This document shows, in pieces, positions 38,299 to 49,900 of a DNA stretch of 64,000 nucleotides. The stretch is from positions 1 through 64,000 of IMG/VR virus record IMGVR_UViG_3300034012_003212. One strand, 5' to 3'. The position numbers and the translations under genes are program-made. Position 1 is the stretch's first letter. Each line of letters opens with the position of its first letter. The stretch is from a virus. The notes beneath the pieces were generated by a model. It saw only the letters and a program-made list of their open reading frames with translations. It was not told the DNA's origin and searched no databases.

Positions 38299-38553
38299 CT
38301 ATTTATTTGAAAGTATTGCGTTGTAGATATTAAAACCTTTACCATACTTCTTTTCACAACGAAGCTTCAATTCATTTTCGCTGTTTTTTATATCCTCTAG
38401 TTCAACATGTAATTCAGAATTCAAATTCTCTAACATCTTTATAGAATTTGTGATATTCTCGAATTTTTCCATCAATAGCGCGTAGTTTTTTATTATACGC
38501 CTAGCTTCGAACAACTCCTTACTGAAATCTGAGTCATTTTCGGGTCTCATCAT
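38299..38553 (-). CDS. Small coiled-coil protein, 84 aa
   Basis: Nearly all heptad-type helix (FENITNSIKMLENLNSEL, VELEDIKNSENELKL). ATGA overlap with the collagen-like gene upstream, so translation is coupled. No family recognised; a chaperone or connector for the fibre is plausible. Confidence 0.6.
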   Translation of the reverse strand: MMRPENDSDFSKELFEARRIIKNYALLMEKFENITNSIKMLENLNSELHVELEDIKNSENELKLRCEKKYGKGFNIYNAILSNK

Positions 38554-41117
38554 AATTGATTGCTTCCTATTAGTTCAAAATTCACATGTGCATAAATAAC
38601 ATTAATACCAGATCGTATTATCTTCAGGGGAACTGTTGGTATTCCAGTCTGCCTTGATGTATACATCTTAAAATCTTTTGCGACGCCCCACGGATGTGAT
38701 AGTTCGTAATCCTTTTCCATAATGAATCCAACTTCTGCAACTTCATTATACCTCAAAGGAACAACATCACTGGATTCAACCTTTATCACGTGATTACTCA
38801 TCACAGTATTCTTGAAGTTGTATGTGTTCACTGAGTTGTTTTTTGACAGATTTATGCCAGAGACAAAATCAGAACTCGTTCCATTTAATGCATAGTAGTC
38901 GGCAAAAACAGGTGACTCAGAATTTCCTTCACCGAACTGCGCGGGCGCTACTTCTCTTGTATGTGTTGAAAGATACGAATATATCACAGGTGATGCGTAT
39001 GTTGAACCATCTCCATAATACGAATCATAGAATGGCGATGGACCTGCTGTATCTGGAATCCTCTGACCCCAGGGGACAGTCGCATCATAGACCATGACAG
39101 CTGTGTGAATAGGTATAGGAGAACCAAGGCCTGTGTAAAGTTCCTGAAGAAGTGTTGGACTACTGTCCGTATTTCCTAATACGCTGTTAACGTATGCATA
39201 CGCAACAACCGAGACGCGATAGAACGACACCTTATCATCATTCGAAGAAGCGGACTTTATCTTGTTCAGAACAAGAGGAGCTCTACGATAGTCCATAGGG
39301 AGTGCATAATTCCTTGACGTCACCGTATCGGTATACTGGCTAGTGTTTGCAACTCCAGCGTAATTGTCTATCAAAGAAGAAACACTCGGCGCATTCGACG
39401 TCTTGAAATCAGTGAAATCATACTCAAGTTTTGCCGTCTGCCTGAGCTGACCTATTCCCATCTTTGCCTGTTTTATCGGAGTGTATAACACATTTTTTTG
39501 GTACTTGTGTGCTAAGTCGGACGATGAGTTCGGCCAACCCCAGGATGATACCCTGTTGTTCTTAACCTGTAAACCCACATCCGGTGAAATATCTGCCCTC
39601 CATGCACTTGCCAAAATGGAACTAAAGTATTCGTACCTGGAAGGATCCTGGGCAAAACTCAGGTACTCTGCTCCCCATTGCATATCACCTACCGATGGAA
39701 GATATCCCAGTCTCGAACCAAGTTCATTCGATTTATGGAGCCACGCAGATGAATATGTTATCCTCGAACCAAGAAAATTCATACTCTCCGGAGTAAGAAC
39801 ACTGTTACTGGATGCGTTATAGCTTATGTTTATATAGTTACCTACAACATCGACTTCTAGGTCGTCTTGTATGTTAAGATAAAAAGAATCCTCTCCAGAT
39901 GAATTAAGTGTGCTGAGAGTTACGCCATCCTTTTGAACAACAACATTGGAGAATGAATTCGAAACTCCGCCTCCGCCGCCCGGACCGGAAATTCCTAGTA
40001 TCTGTATCGGGCCTCCTGATGTTTCATCAGAAAATCCGATTCCGTTCATTGCTTTTATCTGGAATGATGTTGTTGGAAACACGGAGGTTTGACTACTCAG
40101 AGTTATTGTTGCCAATCCATATGTTGGGCCCGATCCAAGAGAATCAAAAACTATGCTAACAACTGGATCAACTACAGGCGCTTCCTGTTCAAAACTATTC
40201 CACTGCCCAGAATAGAAATATTCAAAGTGATCTGTATTCCACCTGAAAGCTCCATCATTGAAATCAGTTCCACTTGTTGTGTTGGAAACAAAACGAACTG
40301 GTCCTCCTATTATTCCATAGGTCTTCTGGTCATTTGAATTTATGAGAGTCTCACTGGCCCCCAAAAGAAAGAATGGCCCGTTTGTACCTGGATTATCAGA
40401 TGGCTTATTGATACTTATGCGATCGAATATTATGCTGGCGTACTGTTTATGAGTGGAGTAATCTCCATTTCTTAGTCCCTGTATTATGAGTCTTTCTATC
40501 TGCGGATTTGCTGAATTCCAGAATGAATTTATCACTGTACCCGAATAATCCATCCATAGGGAATCGGATTGCCTTGCATCCTGGTTGGCGAGTCTGATGT
40601 TATTGCCGTTCAATCCTGAATTGAACACCTTTAATTTATACGTGCCGCCGATGTTGACTCCTGTTTCGGTGGAATCACTCGTTAGCAGCAGGGAATATTC
40701 ATCACTTGAATTTGTTACAGTATTGCTTGTGGTGTCCTTTTTGAAGAAGTTTCCAGCGATTCCCTGTGATGTTCCGAGTGAACCCATTAGAATCCATATG
40801 CTTCCATCGAATTGATATATGTCAGATGTCGTTAGGTCGATGTACATGTCGCCATCAAACGCCCCAGTTCCTGACGCAGGAGAGCCATTTCCCGTTGTCC
40901 ACTGACTGCCACGTATGCCATCATCGCCTTTTGCTCCAGGAATACCCGCCGGGCCTGGAGGGCCGGAAACACCAGGAAGACCCGTGAGGCCCCTTTTTCC
41001 AGTGGGACCGCCTCCGTTTAAAGAAATCTGCTCGAAGTTAAAATTTATCTTCTCGATTGCTCTAAATAGAGCGTCCGTTTGCTCTATTCTATGTAAATTA
41101 ATCTGGTTCAATGGCAT
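38550..41117 (-). CDS. Collagen-like tail fibre or baseplate fibre, 855 aa
   Basis: The first 35 residues (LHRIEQTDALFRAIEKINFNFEQI) form a helix that probably attaches to the baseplate. Residues about 37-69 are G-X-Y triplets (GPPGPAGIPGAKGDDG), then an AFDGDMYIDLTTSDIYQFDGSIW repeat unit known from fibre proteins, then several beta domains. It is likely a trimeric short fibre and follows the 1948-aa protein by one base. Confidence 0.75.
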   Translation of the reverse strand: MPLNQINLHRIEQTDALFRAIEKINFNFEQISLNGGGPTGKRGLTGLPGVSGPPGPAGIPGAKGDDGIRGSQWTTGNGSPASGTGAFDGDMYIDLTTSDIYQFDGSIWILMGSLGTSQGIAGNFFKKDTTSNTVTNSSDEYSLLLTSDSTETGVNIGGTYKLKVFNSGLNGNNIRLANQDARQSDSLWMDYSGTVINSFWNSANPQIERLIIQGLRNGDYSTHKQYASIIFDRISINKPSDNPGTNGPFFLLGASETLINSNDQKTYGIIGGPVRFVSNTTSGTDFNDGAFRWNTDHFEYFYSGQWNSFEQEAPVVDPVVSIVFDSLGSGPTYGLATITLSSQTSVFPTTSFQIKAMNGIGFSDETSGGPIQILGISGPGGGGGVSNSFSNVVVQKDGVTLSTLNSSGEDSFYLNIQDDLEVDVVGNYINISYNASSNSVLTPESMNFLGSRITYSSAWLHKSNELGSRLGYLPSVGDMQWGAEYLSFAQDPSRYEYFSSILASAWRADISPDVGLQVKNNRVSSWGWPNSSSDLAHKYQKNVLYTPIKQAKMGIGQLRQTAKLEYDFTDFKTSNAPSVSSLIDNYAGVANTSQYTDTVTSRNYALPMDYRRAPLVLNKIKSASSNDDKVSFYRVSVVAYAYVNSVLGNTDSSPTLLQELYTGLGSPIPIHTAVMVYDATVPWGQRIPDTAGPSPFYDSYYGDGSTYASPVIYSYLSTHTREVAPAQFGEGNSESPVFADYYALNGTSSDFVSGINLSKNNSVNTYNFKNTVMSNHVIKVESSDVVPLRYNEVAEVGFIMEKDYELSHPWGVAKDFKMYTSRQTGIPTVPLKIIRSGINVIYAHVNFELIGSNQL

Positions 41118-41118
41118 T

Positions 41119-44100
41119 TTAGTTCCTGGTTATGTTGAATGCTAATAAAACTCTATATGCTCCGTCCAGGGGAAACGACGTGACAAATCCATTCTGGTCA
41201 TTCACCTGTAGTTCATCCATTTTTCTATAGTCCTTTAAATCTTTTGGATCGTTTACGGAAGAAATCACTTCAGTGACTGAAGATGGGCAAGTGTATATTT
41301 CAACACTCTTTATGGAATAAGCATTTATTAGTTCTGATTCTATATATTCCCTTGCAACAGCATACGGATTGGAAGATGAGAGAACTGATCTAACATTATC
41401 AAAAAACTTAGCAAGCCCCTTGGAAAATATCTCATCTGCTATTATCTTTTTCAAGTTTACTTGCAGTGTCAAATAATTAGATGTTGTTACATACGAAACA
41501 CTAAAATTTTCATCATTCACCGAATGATCGTACTGATGGCTTCTGAGGTACCGAGGAAGATTACACTCCCTGGATCCAAGGAAAAACCTTCCAGTACTCT
41601 TTGCATCGATTCCGATGACACCAACATCAATTGTTTTATCCTTTGCTTTCGCGTACATCGCATTCTTCCATATATCAATATTCGGCTGTATGAAAATCCT
41701 GCCGACTGCGAAGGGAAGTCTAACGCGGTCACCGTTAACTGCAGTGATGCCATCGCTTATGACATTATCGGATACCCGTCTGAACCATAAACCAATATTG
41801 TTCGTTCCGACGACATTTGTGTTCATTCCATTGAATGAATTGTAGAAGATTTTTGATAGAAGCTTATCTTCTGATGATGAAAAATGAAGAACATCCTTGT
41901 ATGATGGTTCAAAGTCACCGTCGACCCTGAATATGTTCAAATCATTCTTGCTATCAGTAAAGGTTATCTTCCCTGAAAAATCAACAAATGCACTCTTATA
42001 CGAATTTGGTTTTAATTTCTGAGGGGTGTTGTACTCAAATTGAATTTTAGACTGTGAAAGTTTTCCAGAAAGGCCGACGTAAATATCATGGAATAATCCG
42101 TATGATATATCTTCTAGCACCTTTTGTGCAACACATGAATTTATTGTATCAGCGTACACTGGTTGGTCTCCTACAGCATATACGACAGGCGACGATATTT
42201 TTGTCAATATACCTGATACATCAACCGGTGCTGAATTCTGACCATATAGCCTAAGGCTTCCATCACATGTGATACTATCTTTTCCATCAAATTTAAAGAG
42301 TGTTTTGATAGGACCCGTAGTAGAGTCGCACACCATAGAAAAGAATGAATCGAGATATGAACCATCGACGAATGTCCTCTTCCTCATGAGCACAGGATCA
42401 TATACACCCCTGATACGTTCTCTAGGGATGCACATAGAAATTTTCACATTCTCTTTATACAACAATCCTTCTATTATGTAATCGCAGTTGGGATAATATG
42501 GAACTTTTAACAGTTCAATATCATTCGGTGCCGCATAATCATATTCGATTGTTACCTTCGTTTCGTACTCTTCTCTCCTGAAACCATCATGCCTTTGGGC
42601 ATCATCATATGAATTCGTTGGGTTTATGTAAGAATTCTTTTTGATAATTTTCTTGTCATTATATGCCCTAGGAGATAGATCAAATCTCAGAATATCATCG
42701 GATCCAAATATGCACATAGGACCATACAATTGGCCGTATTGGGTGTTTAATTGGTTATTCGACAGATTATAGAGCTCTTTTACTGTCAACGATCCGTCTA
42801 TTGAACTCGTGGACAATGACACACTAACAAGAAGCGTGATGCATCTCCATTTTTCGTTCGTGATGACTGTTATTTTCCTTGGTCCAAAATTACCATCTTC
42901 TACCTGTAGAACCGAGCAGAATCTATAACCATCGATGTTGTTCTTGGAGATCAATCTCAATGGAAGACCTTTAAACATCGTCTCAAATTTATCGTCATCT
43001 GATGTTTTTACTTTAGACCAAAGAGTCCTATAACTCCTCCTATTTCCACTTGTGAATTTTTCAGAACCATCTCCGACTGAAAAATATGCAGTGAAATAAT
43101 CGTAGTCCACTGATTTCAAGAGTTCAGGATCAATTCTTTTTCCTGTGTAATCATACGTAAATTCATCCTCCGGTGTTGCATCCATCGGCCACCCAGAAAT
43201 CACATAAAAATCGAGCGGAAACGTGTCAGGTATCGCGTCGTTGTATGGTATTCCAGTGAAGTTATCATACTGAAGTTGAAGGGGGTCGGCGTTCAATGTG
43301 TATGGTTCCAAATTTGCATTGCTGGAATCAGACTTCTTCCATCTTCCAACATTCGGAAATGTTTTACCCCTCTGCGATCTCATAGACGATGCTATGTTAT
43401 TTGTCGATTGTTCTTTTGTTATAGATGAACGATTTCTCACCAAAACTTCTTTTGTGTACTCTTCTCCGTTTAGATTATTGAACGGATAATCCTGGGATAA
43501 GCCAACCCTTGAAAAACTAATCCCCTGTGAGTCTCTGTATGGGAGTTCATCAAAGAAGTTAAGGTCAACAAATCTTTTGAACGATAATAGATGAATAGAG
43601 GTCTCAAGCTCCTCTACTAGTTTGATCCTTCCGTCCTTGATGAATGGCTCTGAATCAAGCGATATGAGAATGCTGTTCTCCCTTGCCTGCTTTGCTCCCA
43701 ATACATCAGGGATGAACAGATTTCTTTCATCAAGGGAAATAATCCTACAATTTTTTCCAGAAGGGGAAAACACAGAAGTAGATTCTTTTATGAGACCAGA
43801 GAACGATTCGGGTATGGAATAGACGTTATCAGAAGACCTGAACACGAATCTCGAGAATGCATATGTTATTTTCCTATCGTAATTGATGAACTGCTTGCGC
43901 GCCATCCTTCCGTTTATCTTTATGCTCCTGTTAAAATAATTGGAAATCATTATAGAAGAATCTCCGGTGTCATCGTCCATGATAACACATAAGTTTCCAG
44001 ATTCTATGGAACATTTGAAAGGAGGATTCTTAAACGATTGTAAACCAATGAGAAACATTGATTCAAGTGTCTGAGAATTTACTATAGGAGAATAAACGAT

Positions 44101-46965
44101 TTCGTGTTCTACGTTTTCAACCTGAAGATATCCGTAAAGGGATACATCATATTTACCCCCTGAAAAGTACAGCCTGTATTTATTATTTCCTACGTTTTCA
44201 GTGGAAACATATTCCAACGTGACGTTATTAGATGGATCCTCTGATACAAGAGTGTATATGAAATGTCCTTCTGGATACAATTCATCTGATGATACCTCAA
44301 GTGTGGTCCAATCTTTATTCGAATTAAATCCTGTGAACTGTATTGTTTTCTTCCACCCTCCCATCGATGAATGATCTACTGTTTGCCTATTATCAAGCAT
44401 GACGTTCCAACGTTTTACTGATGTTTTCGTCTTCCTCTCTATGATGATTGAATCACCAGGAGTCGGAGTAAAATCGGGCTGTGTTACGAACTTGATGCTA
44501 CACAGAGGTTTAAAATCTTCAACCTTTTTTGCGGGAATTGCAGTGGAACCGATATTGGCCTTTGTGTTCCCGAAATCAAGAACATTTGATTTTATCGATG
44601 CTATGGCGTTCATCTCATTTCCGGCATCAATCACATCGATCGTACTTATAGAATAGAAAGAATTCTTCGTCTGTAATACATACTGTCTTCCAGGGGATGA
44701 AATTGATGTGCTCGGCGGGAAACTGACTGATTTTCCATCAGAAAGGAGATCGAGCGTAACAACTCCTCCGTTGGAAAGGTTTCCATTATTTTCCAACAAC
44801 TCAAAGAATACCGTGTAGTAATCGTCGGTCGACGTGATGTATTTAGGCAAAAACGTGACGTTAGAAAGCCTTGTTGTATCATAGAGAACTATGGCCTGTC
44901 TAACATCAAGTTTTTGATCGGCAACACCATCAAGCCAACGTGAAAGTTCATTGTCATCGAGATCCTGCTTTGATAAAACAATGCACGATGATTTTGATGC
45001 ATCGCTTGCATCCAATCTAAAAGATCCGTTCGATGTAGTTGTTTCATCTGGATCAAAATCAAAAAATCTCACGTAATACTTATTGCCATCAGTGGAATAC
45101 ACATCATCGTCCGTACATGTTAATGTGGCAATACCTGTTAATGATTCATACGCGCAACCAGTTACATTAAGATACTGCACGAGTGTTCCGTCTTCCTTCT
45201 CTAAGCGAACTGTGAATGATCCGGATTTTAGTTCTTCCGGATCAAACATGGAGTATATGGTGACTATAAGTTTCTTTGATGCGGATGATTCACTCTCAGT
45301 TGTAGCGTAATGGCGTAGTTTGTAGATGTTAGAATTCTTTGAAGCCTCGTCAGATGACCTAGATACCATCCGTGCTTCATTGAACCTCTTCGCACTGAGA
45401 ACCACCTTTACATCATCTTTGCTAGAAATCACGAGACTGTCTGTTAAAAACTTATCAGGAGATGATGAGAAGTCCTGCGTGAAAAGTGAAGATGTTTTTT
45501 GTAAATCAACTGAGTACTTTCCGATTTCTATGGAATCACAATAGAGTCCAAAGTATTGATATATTTCAAATGGACTTGCATCTTTATCATCGAATAAGAA
45601 TTCGATGTTCATGAACTGAGGGGAATATATTCCGCCTCTGGAGAATCCAGAAGTTATAAGGTCATTGAACTCAAAATCAGATAATCCTGATTGTATATCA
45701 GAACCAAGGAATTCTATATGTTCTGTCCATTCTCCATTCTTTACAGAAAGTCCAGTCCATGTAACTTTGTAATTGGATTGAGTGTCGATGTGAACAGGGC
45801 TCACATTAAATTTATCGTTAGACTTTATATTATCCAGATACGGGCCAAGCTCCGAATTTTTAATATCAATAATCTTTACGACCCTGGACTCTGAAAATAG
45901 ATCGCTTGTTTCCGATGTGACGGGTTTTGCAAATATTGCAAAATATTGGGGCACTTTTCCTTTAATCCACAGGGGCGCAAATGCCTTTAGCGATTCCCGG
46001 TTTCCTATCGTTCGCTCCACCCCTGCGTTTATTCCAGTGAAATATTGTTCAGAGAATTTATCAGTGGAATATTTTAGGTCTATCTCATTGAACGAATATA
46101 TCGAATCGGCGGGAACATATTCAAAAAATTTAGAAGAGTCCCTGGCAAGGCCCAAATTTGTGCAGCGCCTCCTGTAACTCATATGGAACGGGGATGACGA
46201 CGCCCATATCTTGTCCATATACAGTTTTCCTCCAGAATCCAACTGAAGTGTCATGGAACTGGATATGGGAACGAATGATCTAGCAAGTTGAAGGGTATCA
46301 TCCTGGTCATTTACCGAAGGAGGATTCAAGTTCGGTTGGATCTTTTCTTCCTCAGGTGTGACATAAAATTCATAGAATAATGAGCGCTTTCCTGGTATTT
46401 CTAGTTTTACGCTAGCGTATTTTTCTGTGTAATCATACGTTCTTGAACTTATGCGTAGGTATACTCTGGTCTCAGGCTGTAATGCTATGGTATATGAACC
46501 ATTTGCAACAACTGGCGAATTAACATCAGGAAGGTTTCCTCCAAGTAGGCGAGCCAAAGAAAATTGATCAACAGAAAATCTAGGAAAACCGCCGACTGTA
46601 GTGACATATTCCAATTCGATTCCGGTGAACAATCCTTCTTCCGAAAACAAATAGAACTTATTTCCAGAATCGAAATGTTGATATTCTGCAAAGGATGGTA
46701 TGTGTATCTCAAGGAAATACACAGGAGAGCCGGTAGAATACGACCGTATTGCAACAAGCTTATCGTTCTCGATAAAAAATCCAGGTATCTTTGGAACTGT
46801 TATGTATCGGCTCTCTCCAGGGGAATAGAGTGTTTCGTTGTTCTCGATGGAAAGAATACCATAAACATCATTTATCCGCACACGATAGTTCAGGTCGTCG
46901 CGGCATGAATTATTTGTAACAGGTAAGAAAAAATTATCTATTTTTTTCCTGGAATATATTTTCAT
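41119..46965 (-). CDS. Giant structural protein, 1948 aa
   Basis: Beta-rich throughout with no membrane segment, signal peptide or motif that I can name. Its size and place between fibre and baseplate genes indicate a baseplate or tail-tip component. It is two bases from the next structural gene, in one continuous operon. Confidence 0.65.
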   Translation of the reverse strand: MKIYSRKKIDNFFLPVTNNSCRDDLNYRVRINDVYGILSIENNETLYSPGESRYITVPKIPGFFIENDKLVAIRSYSTGSPVYFLEIHIPSFAEYQHFDSGNKFYLFSEEGLFTGIELEYVTTVGGFPRFSVDQFSLARLLGGNLPDVNSPVVANGSYTIALQPETRVYLRISSRTYDYTEKYASVKLEIPGKRSLFYEFYVTPEEEKIQPNLNPPSVNDQDDTLQLARSFVPISSSMTLQLDSGGKLYMDKIWASSSPFHMSYRRRCTNLGLARDSSKFFEYVPADSIYSFNEIDLKYSTDKFSEQYFTGINAGVERTIGNRESLKAFAPLWIKGKVPQYFAIFAKPVTSETSDLFSESRVVKIIDIKNSELGPYLDNIKSNDKFNVSPVHIDTQSNYKVTWTGLSVKNGEWTEHIEFLGSDIQSGLSDFEFNDLITSGFSRGGIYSPQFMNIEFLFDDKDASPFEIYQYFGLYCDSIEIGKYSVDLQKTSSLFTQDFSSSPDKFLTDSLVISSKDDVKVVLSAKRFNEARMVSRSSDEASKNSNIYKLRHYATTESESSASKKLIVTIYSMFDPEELKSGSFTVRLEKEDGTLVQYLNVTGCAYESLTGIATLTCTDDDVYSTDGNKYYVRFFDFDPDETTTSNGSFRLDASDASKSSCIVLSKQDLDDNELSRWLDGVADQKLDVRQAIVLYDTTRLSNVTFLPKYITSTDDYYTVFFELLENNGNLSNGGVVTLDLLSDGKSVSFPPSTSISSPGRQYVLQTKNSFYSISTIDVIDAGNEMNAIASIKSNVLDFGNTKANIGSTAIPAKKVEDFKPLCSIKFVTQPDFTPTPGDSIIIERKTKTSVKRWNVMLDNRQTVDHSSMGGWKKTIQFTGFNSNKDWTTLEVSSDELYPEGHFIYTLVSEDPSNNVTLEYVSTENVGNNKYRLYFSGGKYDVSLYGYLQVENVEHEIVYSPIVNSQTLESMFLIGLQSFKNPPFKCSIESGNLCVIMDDDTGDSSIMISNYFNRSIKINGRMARKQFINYDRKITYAFSRFVFRSSDNVYSIPESFSGLIKESTSVFSPSGKNCRIISLDERNLFIPDVLGAKQARENSILISLDSEPFIKDGRIKLVEELETSIHLLSFKRFVDLNFFDELPYRDSQGISFSRVGLSQDYPFNNLNGEEYTKEVLVRNRSSITKEQSTNNIASSMRSQRGKTFPNVGRWKKSDSSNANLEPYTLNADPLQLQYDNFTGIPYNDAIPDTFPLDFYVISGWPMDATPEDEFTYDYTGKRIDPELLKSVDYDYFTAYFSVGDGSEKFTSGNRRSYRTLWSKVKTSDDDKFETMFKGLPLRLISKNNIDGYRFCSVLQVEDGNFGPRKITVITNEKWRCITLLVSVSLSTSSIDGSLTVKELYNLSNNQLNTQYGQLYGPMCIFGSDDILRFDLSPRAYNDKKIIKKNSYINPTNSYDDAQRHDGFRREEYETKVTIEYDYAAPNDIELLKVPYYPNCDYIIEGLLYKENVKISMCIPRERIRGVYDPVLMRKRTFVDGSYLDSFFSMVCDSTTGPIKTLFKFDGKDSITCDGSLRLYGQNSAPVDVSGILTKISSPVVYAVGDQPVYADTINSCVAQKVLEDISYGLFHDIYVGLSGKLSQSKIQFEYNTPQKLKPNSYKSAFVDFSGKITFTDSKNDLNIFRVDGDFEPSYKDVLHFSSSEDKLLSKIFYNSFNGMNTNVVGTNNIGLWFRRVSDNVISDGITAVNGDRVRLPFAVGRIFIQPNIDIWKNAMYAKAKDKTIDVGVIGIDAKSTGRFFLGSRECNLPRYLRSHQYDHSVNDENFSVSYVTTSNYLTLQVNLKKIIADEIFSKGLAKFFDNVRSVLSSSNPYAVAREYIESELINAYSIKSVEIYTCPSSVTEVISSVNDPKDLKDYRKMDELQVNDQNGFVTSFPLDGAYRVLLAFNITRN

Positions 46966-46966
46966 C

Positions 46967-49900
46967 TCAGATTTGGATAGTTGAAGTTAGTTGAGAAGTA
47001 TACCTTGTGCTTCCGTCAGAAACATATGATGAAGAGATTATGAAATCAAAAGAGAACAGTGGATCCCCCTTACAACTTATGTCGATGCCAAGACCTCGTA
47101 CCGATGTTAAATTGGAAAAATTCCTGTTTACAAGACCGCCGAGGTTATTCAGCTTATCGGTAAATCTGTACTGGAATATTATAGGTATCACAACTTTATA
47201 CTCTTCACCCATTGGAAGTTCCTTGAATGAATTTAACCCGCTTCCATTAACTTTTATTGTTTCAATCGATGGGCTCTGAATATAAAGATATGATCCAACT
47301 GTGTCGCTTCCAATCAAGTATGGATCGTCGTAGCTAAACCCTAGTTTCATAGGATATGGCCACTGTGAATTTTCAGAGAACTGAGCATATCCAGCCTGAG
47401 GCTTCGGCCTCGTTGGATCATCACTCGGAGATACGACAAAAGCTGAATTGTGGTGAAACTGAGGATATCTAAACGGAGCATTCGATGCCATGCTATCTAC
47501 TTTACTATTCAACATAGGAGAATTGAAGTAATTAGCCAATGTTGGTTTGTTTGTTGTGCTTGGCGAATACTGATCGGTTCCAACCTTTACAAATTTTATG
47601 GCCGGATGATCCACGCTTACGCAGAACGATGTTAGACTGCCTCCACCCAACGGGGAAAGGTATTCAATGTCACCGACTGTATTCGTTGTATTTGAATCAA
47701 AATCGTTGGACCAAACGTTCGCATGAGTAGGAGCATTATATCCAAGATCCGAATTTGGGATCAACTGGGTCGGAGGCGCAAACTGATCATAGAAATTATA
47801 GAGACCGTTCAATGAAACTGCCCTGGAATATATGAACTGGCTCGCCTGTTGGGACGATTGATATGGTATGGGCTGGTTTGCGACATACTCCGGAAGATAG
47901 TACGAATCCCTCGTTCTCATTGGGGCAGCCGCGAGTCCTATCGGAACTCGATTGTATGCCTTGTTCGAGTAATCCTGGGGGACCTGAACGCCGTTAAAAA
48001 TATTTCCAGCAGACGAAGGAAGACCATCTCTAAGAAGGCCCGGGAACTGTGATAACAGCATCAATGGAGTTGCTGATGAGTTTTCTATCACAAGATTGTA
48101 CTGTTTTGTGACTATCGCCCCTGGCCTTTCAGATTCAGAAACTAATTTTAGGTCCTCTACATAGAATCCAGCGTTGGCAGAAATCGTAGCTCCGTTTGCG
48201 ACAGATATAGAGTTTCCATATGGATCTATTATTGAAACCTTTAGCATGCCCTTTCCTGTTTCAACCTTCGTCCTAAGCGCTGATAACTGTGCCTCAAGAT
48301 CTTTTATCTTCTGGGCAAGCGTTACTACGCTGTTGGCATCTATCGAATAAGAGATCTCATCTGCATTATGTGCAACGTACACTGATCCAACTTGAGTGGA
48401 GTTCTGTATGTGCTCTGTTATTCCAATGTTGGTTAAAGAATCCTGGAGTCCCTTTTGGGCTAATTTTGTCTGTATGCTTGTGACAAGATTAGCGACATCG
48501 GGTTTAACAAGTGATTCAGGAAAATCAACAACGATACTGGTGGAAAAATCGCTTTCGATCGGATTCGCCGGCCATCCTGCTTCTGAAATACTTGAAACTT
48601 GTATTTCTACCCTTTCTCCTTGCGTGATCGCAACCTCAAGCTGCTGCGTATTGACTTCATCCGGATTCTGTATATCGCTCTGCCTCCATACAACGGATCC
48701 ATCAGGAAGAACGACTCGATTCCTTGGTTTTGTGACAAACTCCTGCCACCTAGAAAAATATGCACTCGCAGTGCTTCCATCCTGGCTAGTGAACGGAACC
48801 TCCCTCGCCGATGCAGTAGATTCATTCATTGGTAGATACCGGTAACGAACCCTGAATGCAATGACCTCCTGCTTTTTCCCCTGTATAGATACGCGGGCTG
48901 CTGGTATTTCCCAGAAACCAAAGATGGAGTATTTCGAAGGTGTTGTTGAAATATTAGGATTCTGTGCCAATATATTTTCAGCCTTCGTCAACAGCCCAGA
49001 ATTCATCTCATTCAGGGAATTTATCTGTTTCTGAATAGATTCCTTGGAAGACTGATACGCAATCGACGCAGTGGATGTTGCGCTAACAGTATCTGTTGCA
49101 GTGAGATTCTGGTTTAACTTATTGAGTTCGATGTTAAGACTCGATATCTTCTTATCGTTGTTGTGTATCTGAGAATATATCTGATTTAATTCATTTTCAG
49201 CCTGGGTTCCGTCTATCTGATCATTGAGACGCTTTACAACGAAATTATCCTGTCTGAGTTCGGGTGGTGATGGTTTAGTTCCTGTTAGTATGCTCACCCT
49301 CTTTTCGCGCGCATGGGAAACTAAATCTTCGCTGAGATCTATGACATATGTGTCATAAAAATCTGATATTCCTACATTTCCCTTAGAAGACTGGTAGAAT
49401 AAATCATTGGTATAAAATCCAACACCAGGAGACCACTCGGATGAAGTTATGTTATCTTGTATAGGTTTCATGAAGAGTATTTCGTACTCATTCATTGCTA
49501 TGGGAACATTCAATATCTGAGGATTGTATAGCTCACTTTGTATGCTTAAAACATCCACACCTATTTCTATAGAATCTGCTCCTTGCGTTCTCTTCAACGT
49601 CACAATATTCTTTGTTTCATCTATCTCGGTGACAGAAAAAAGAGATGAACCCTTTATGAGAACGTCGCCGGGTTTCAATGCCTGATTCGATTTCACCCTT
49701 GATATAGAATCAGTGTAATTCAGAGAATCAAGCACATACCTCCTGATGTTGTTTTGGCCCGATACTCGATCAAGTATCTTAACAACGCTAAATGTTCCGT
49801 AGTACCTTGGAGTTGCTGGAGGCAGCTCCATCGTCTCATCATCTATGTTAAAGTTAATGAGAGAATCGGTTAAAAAGAGAACACAATCATCGAATGATAT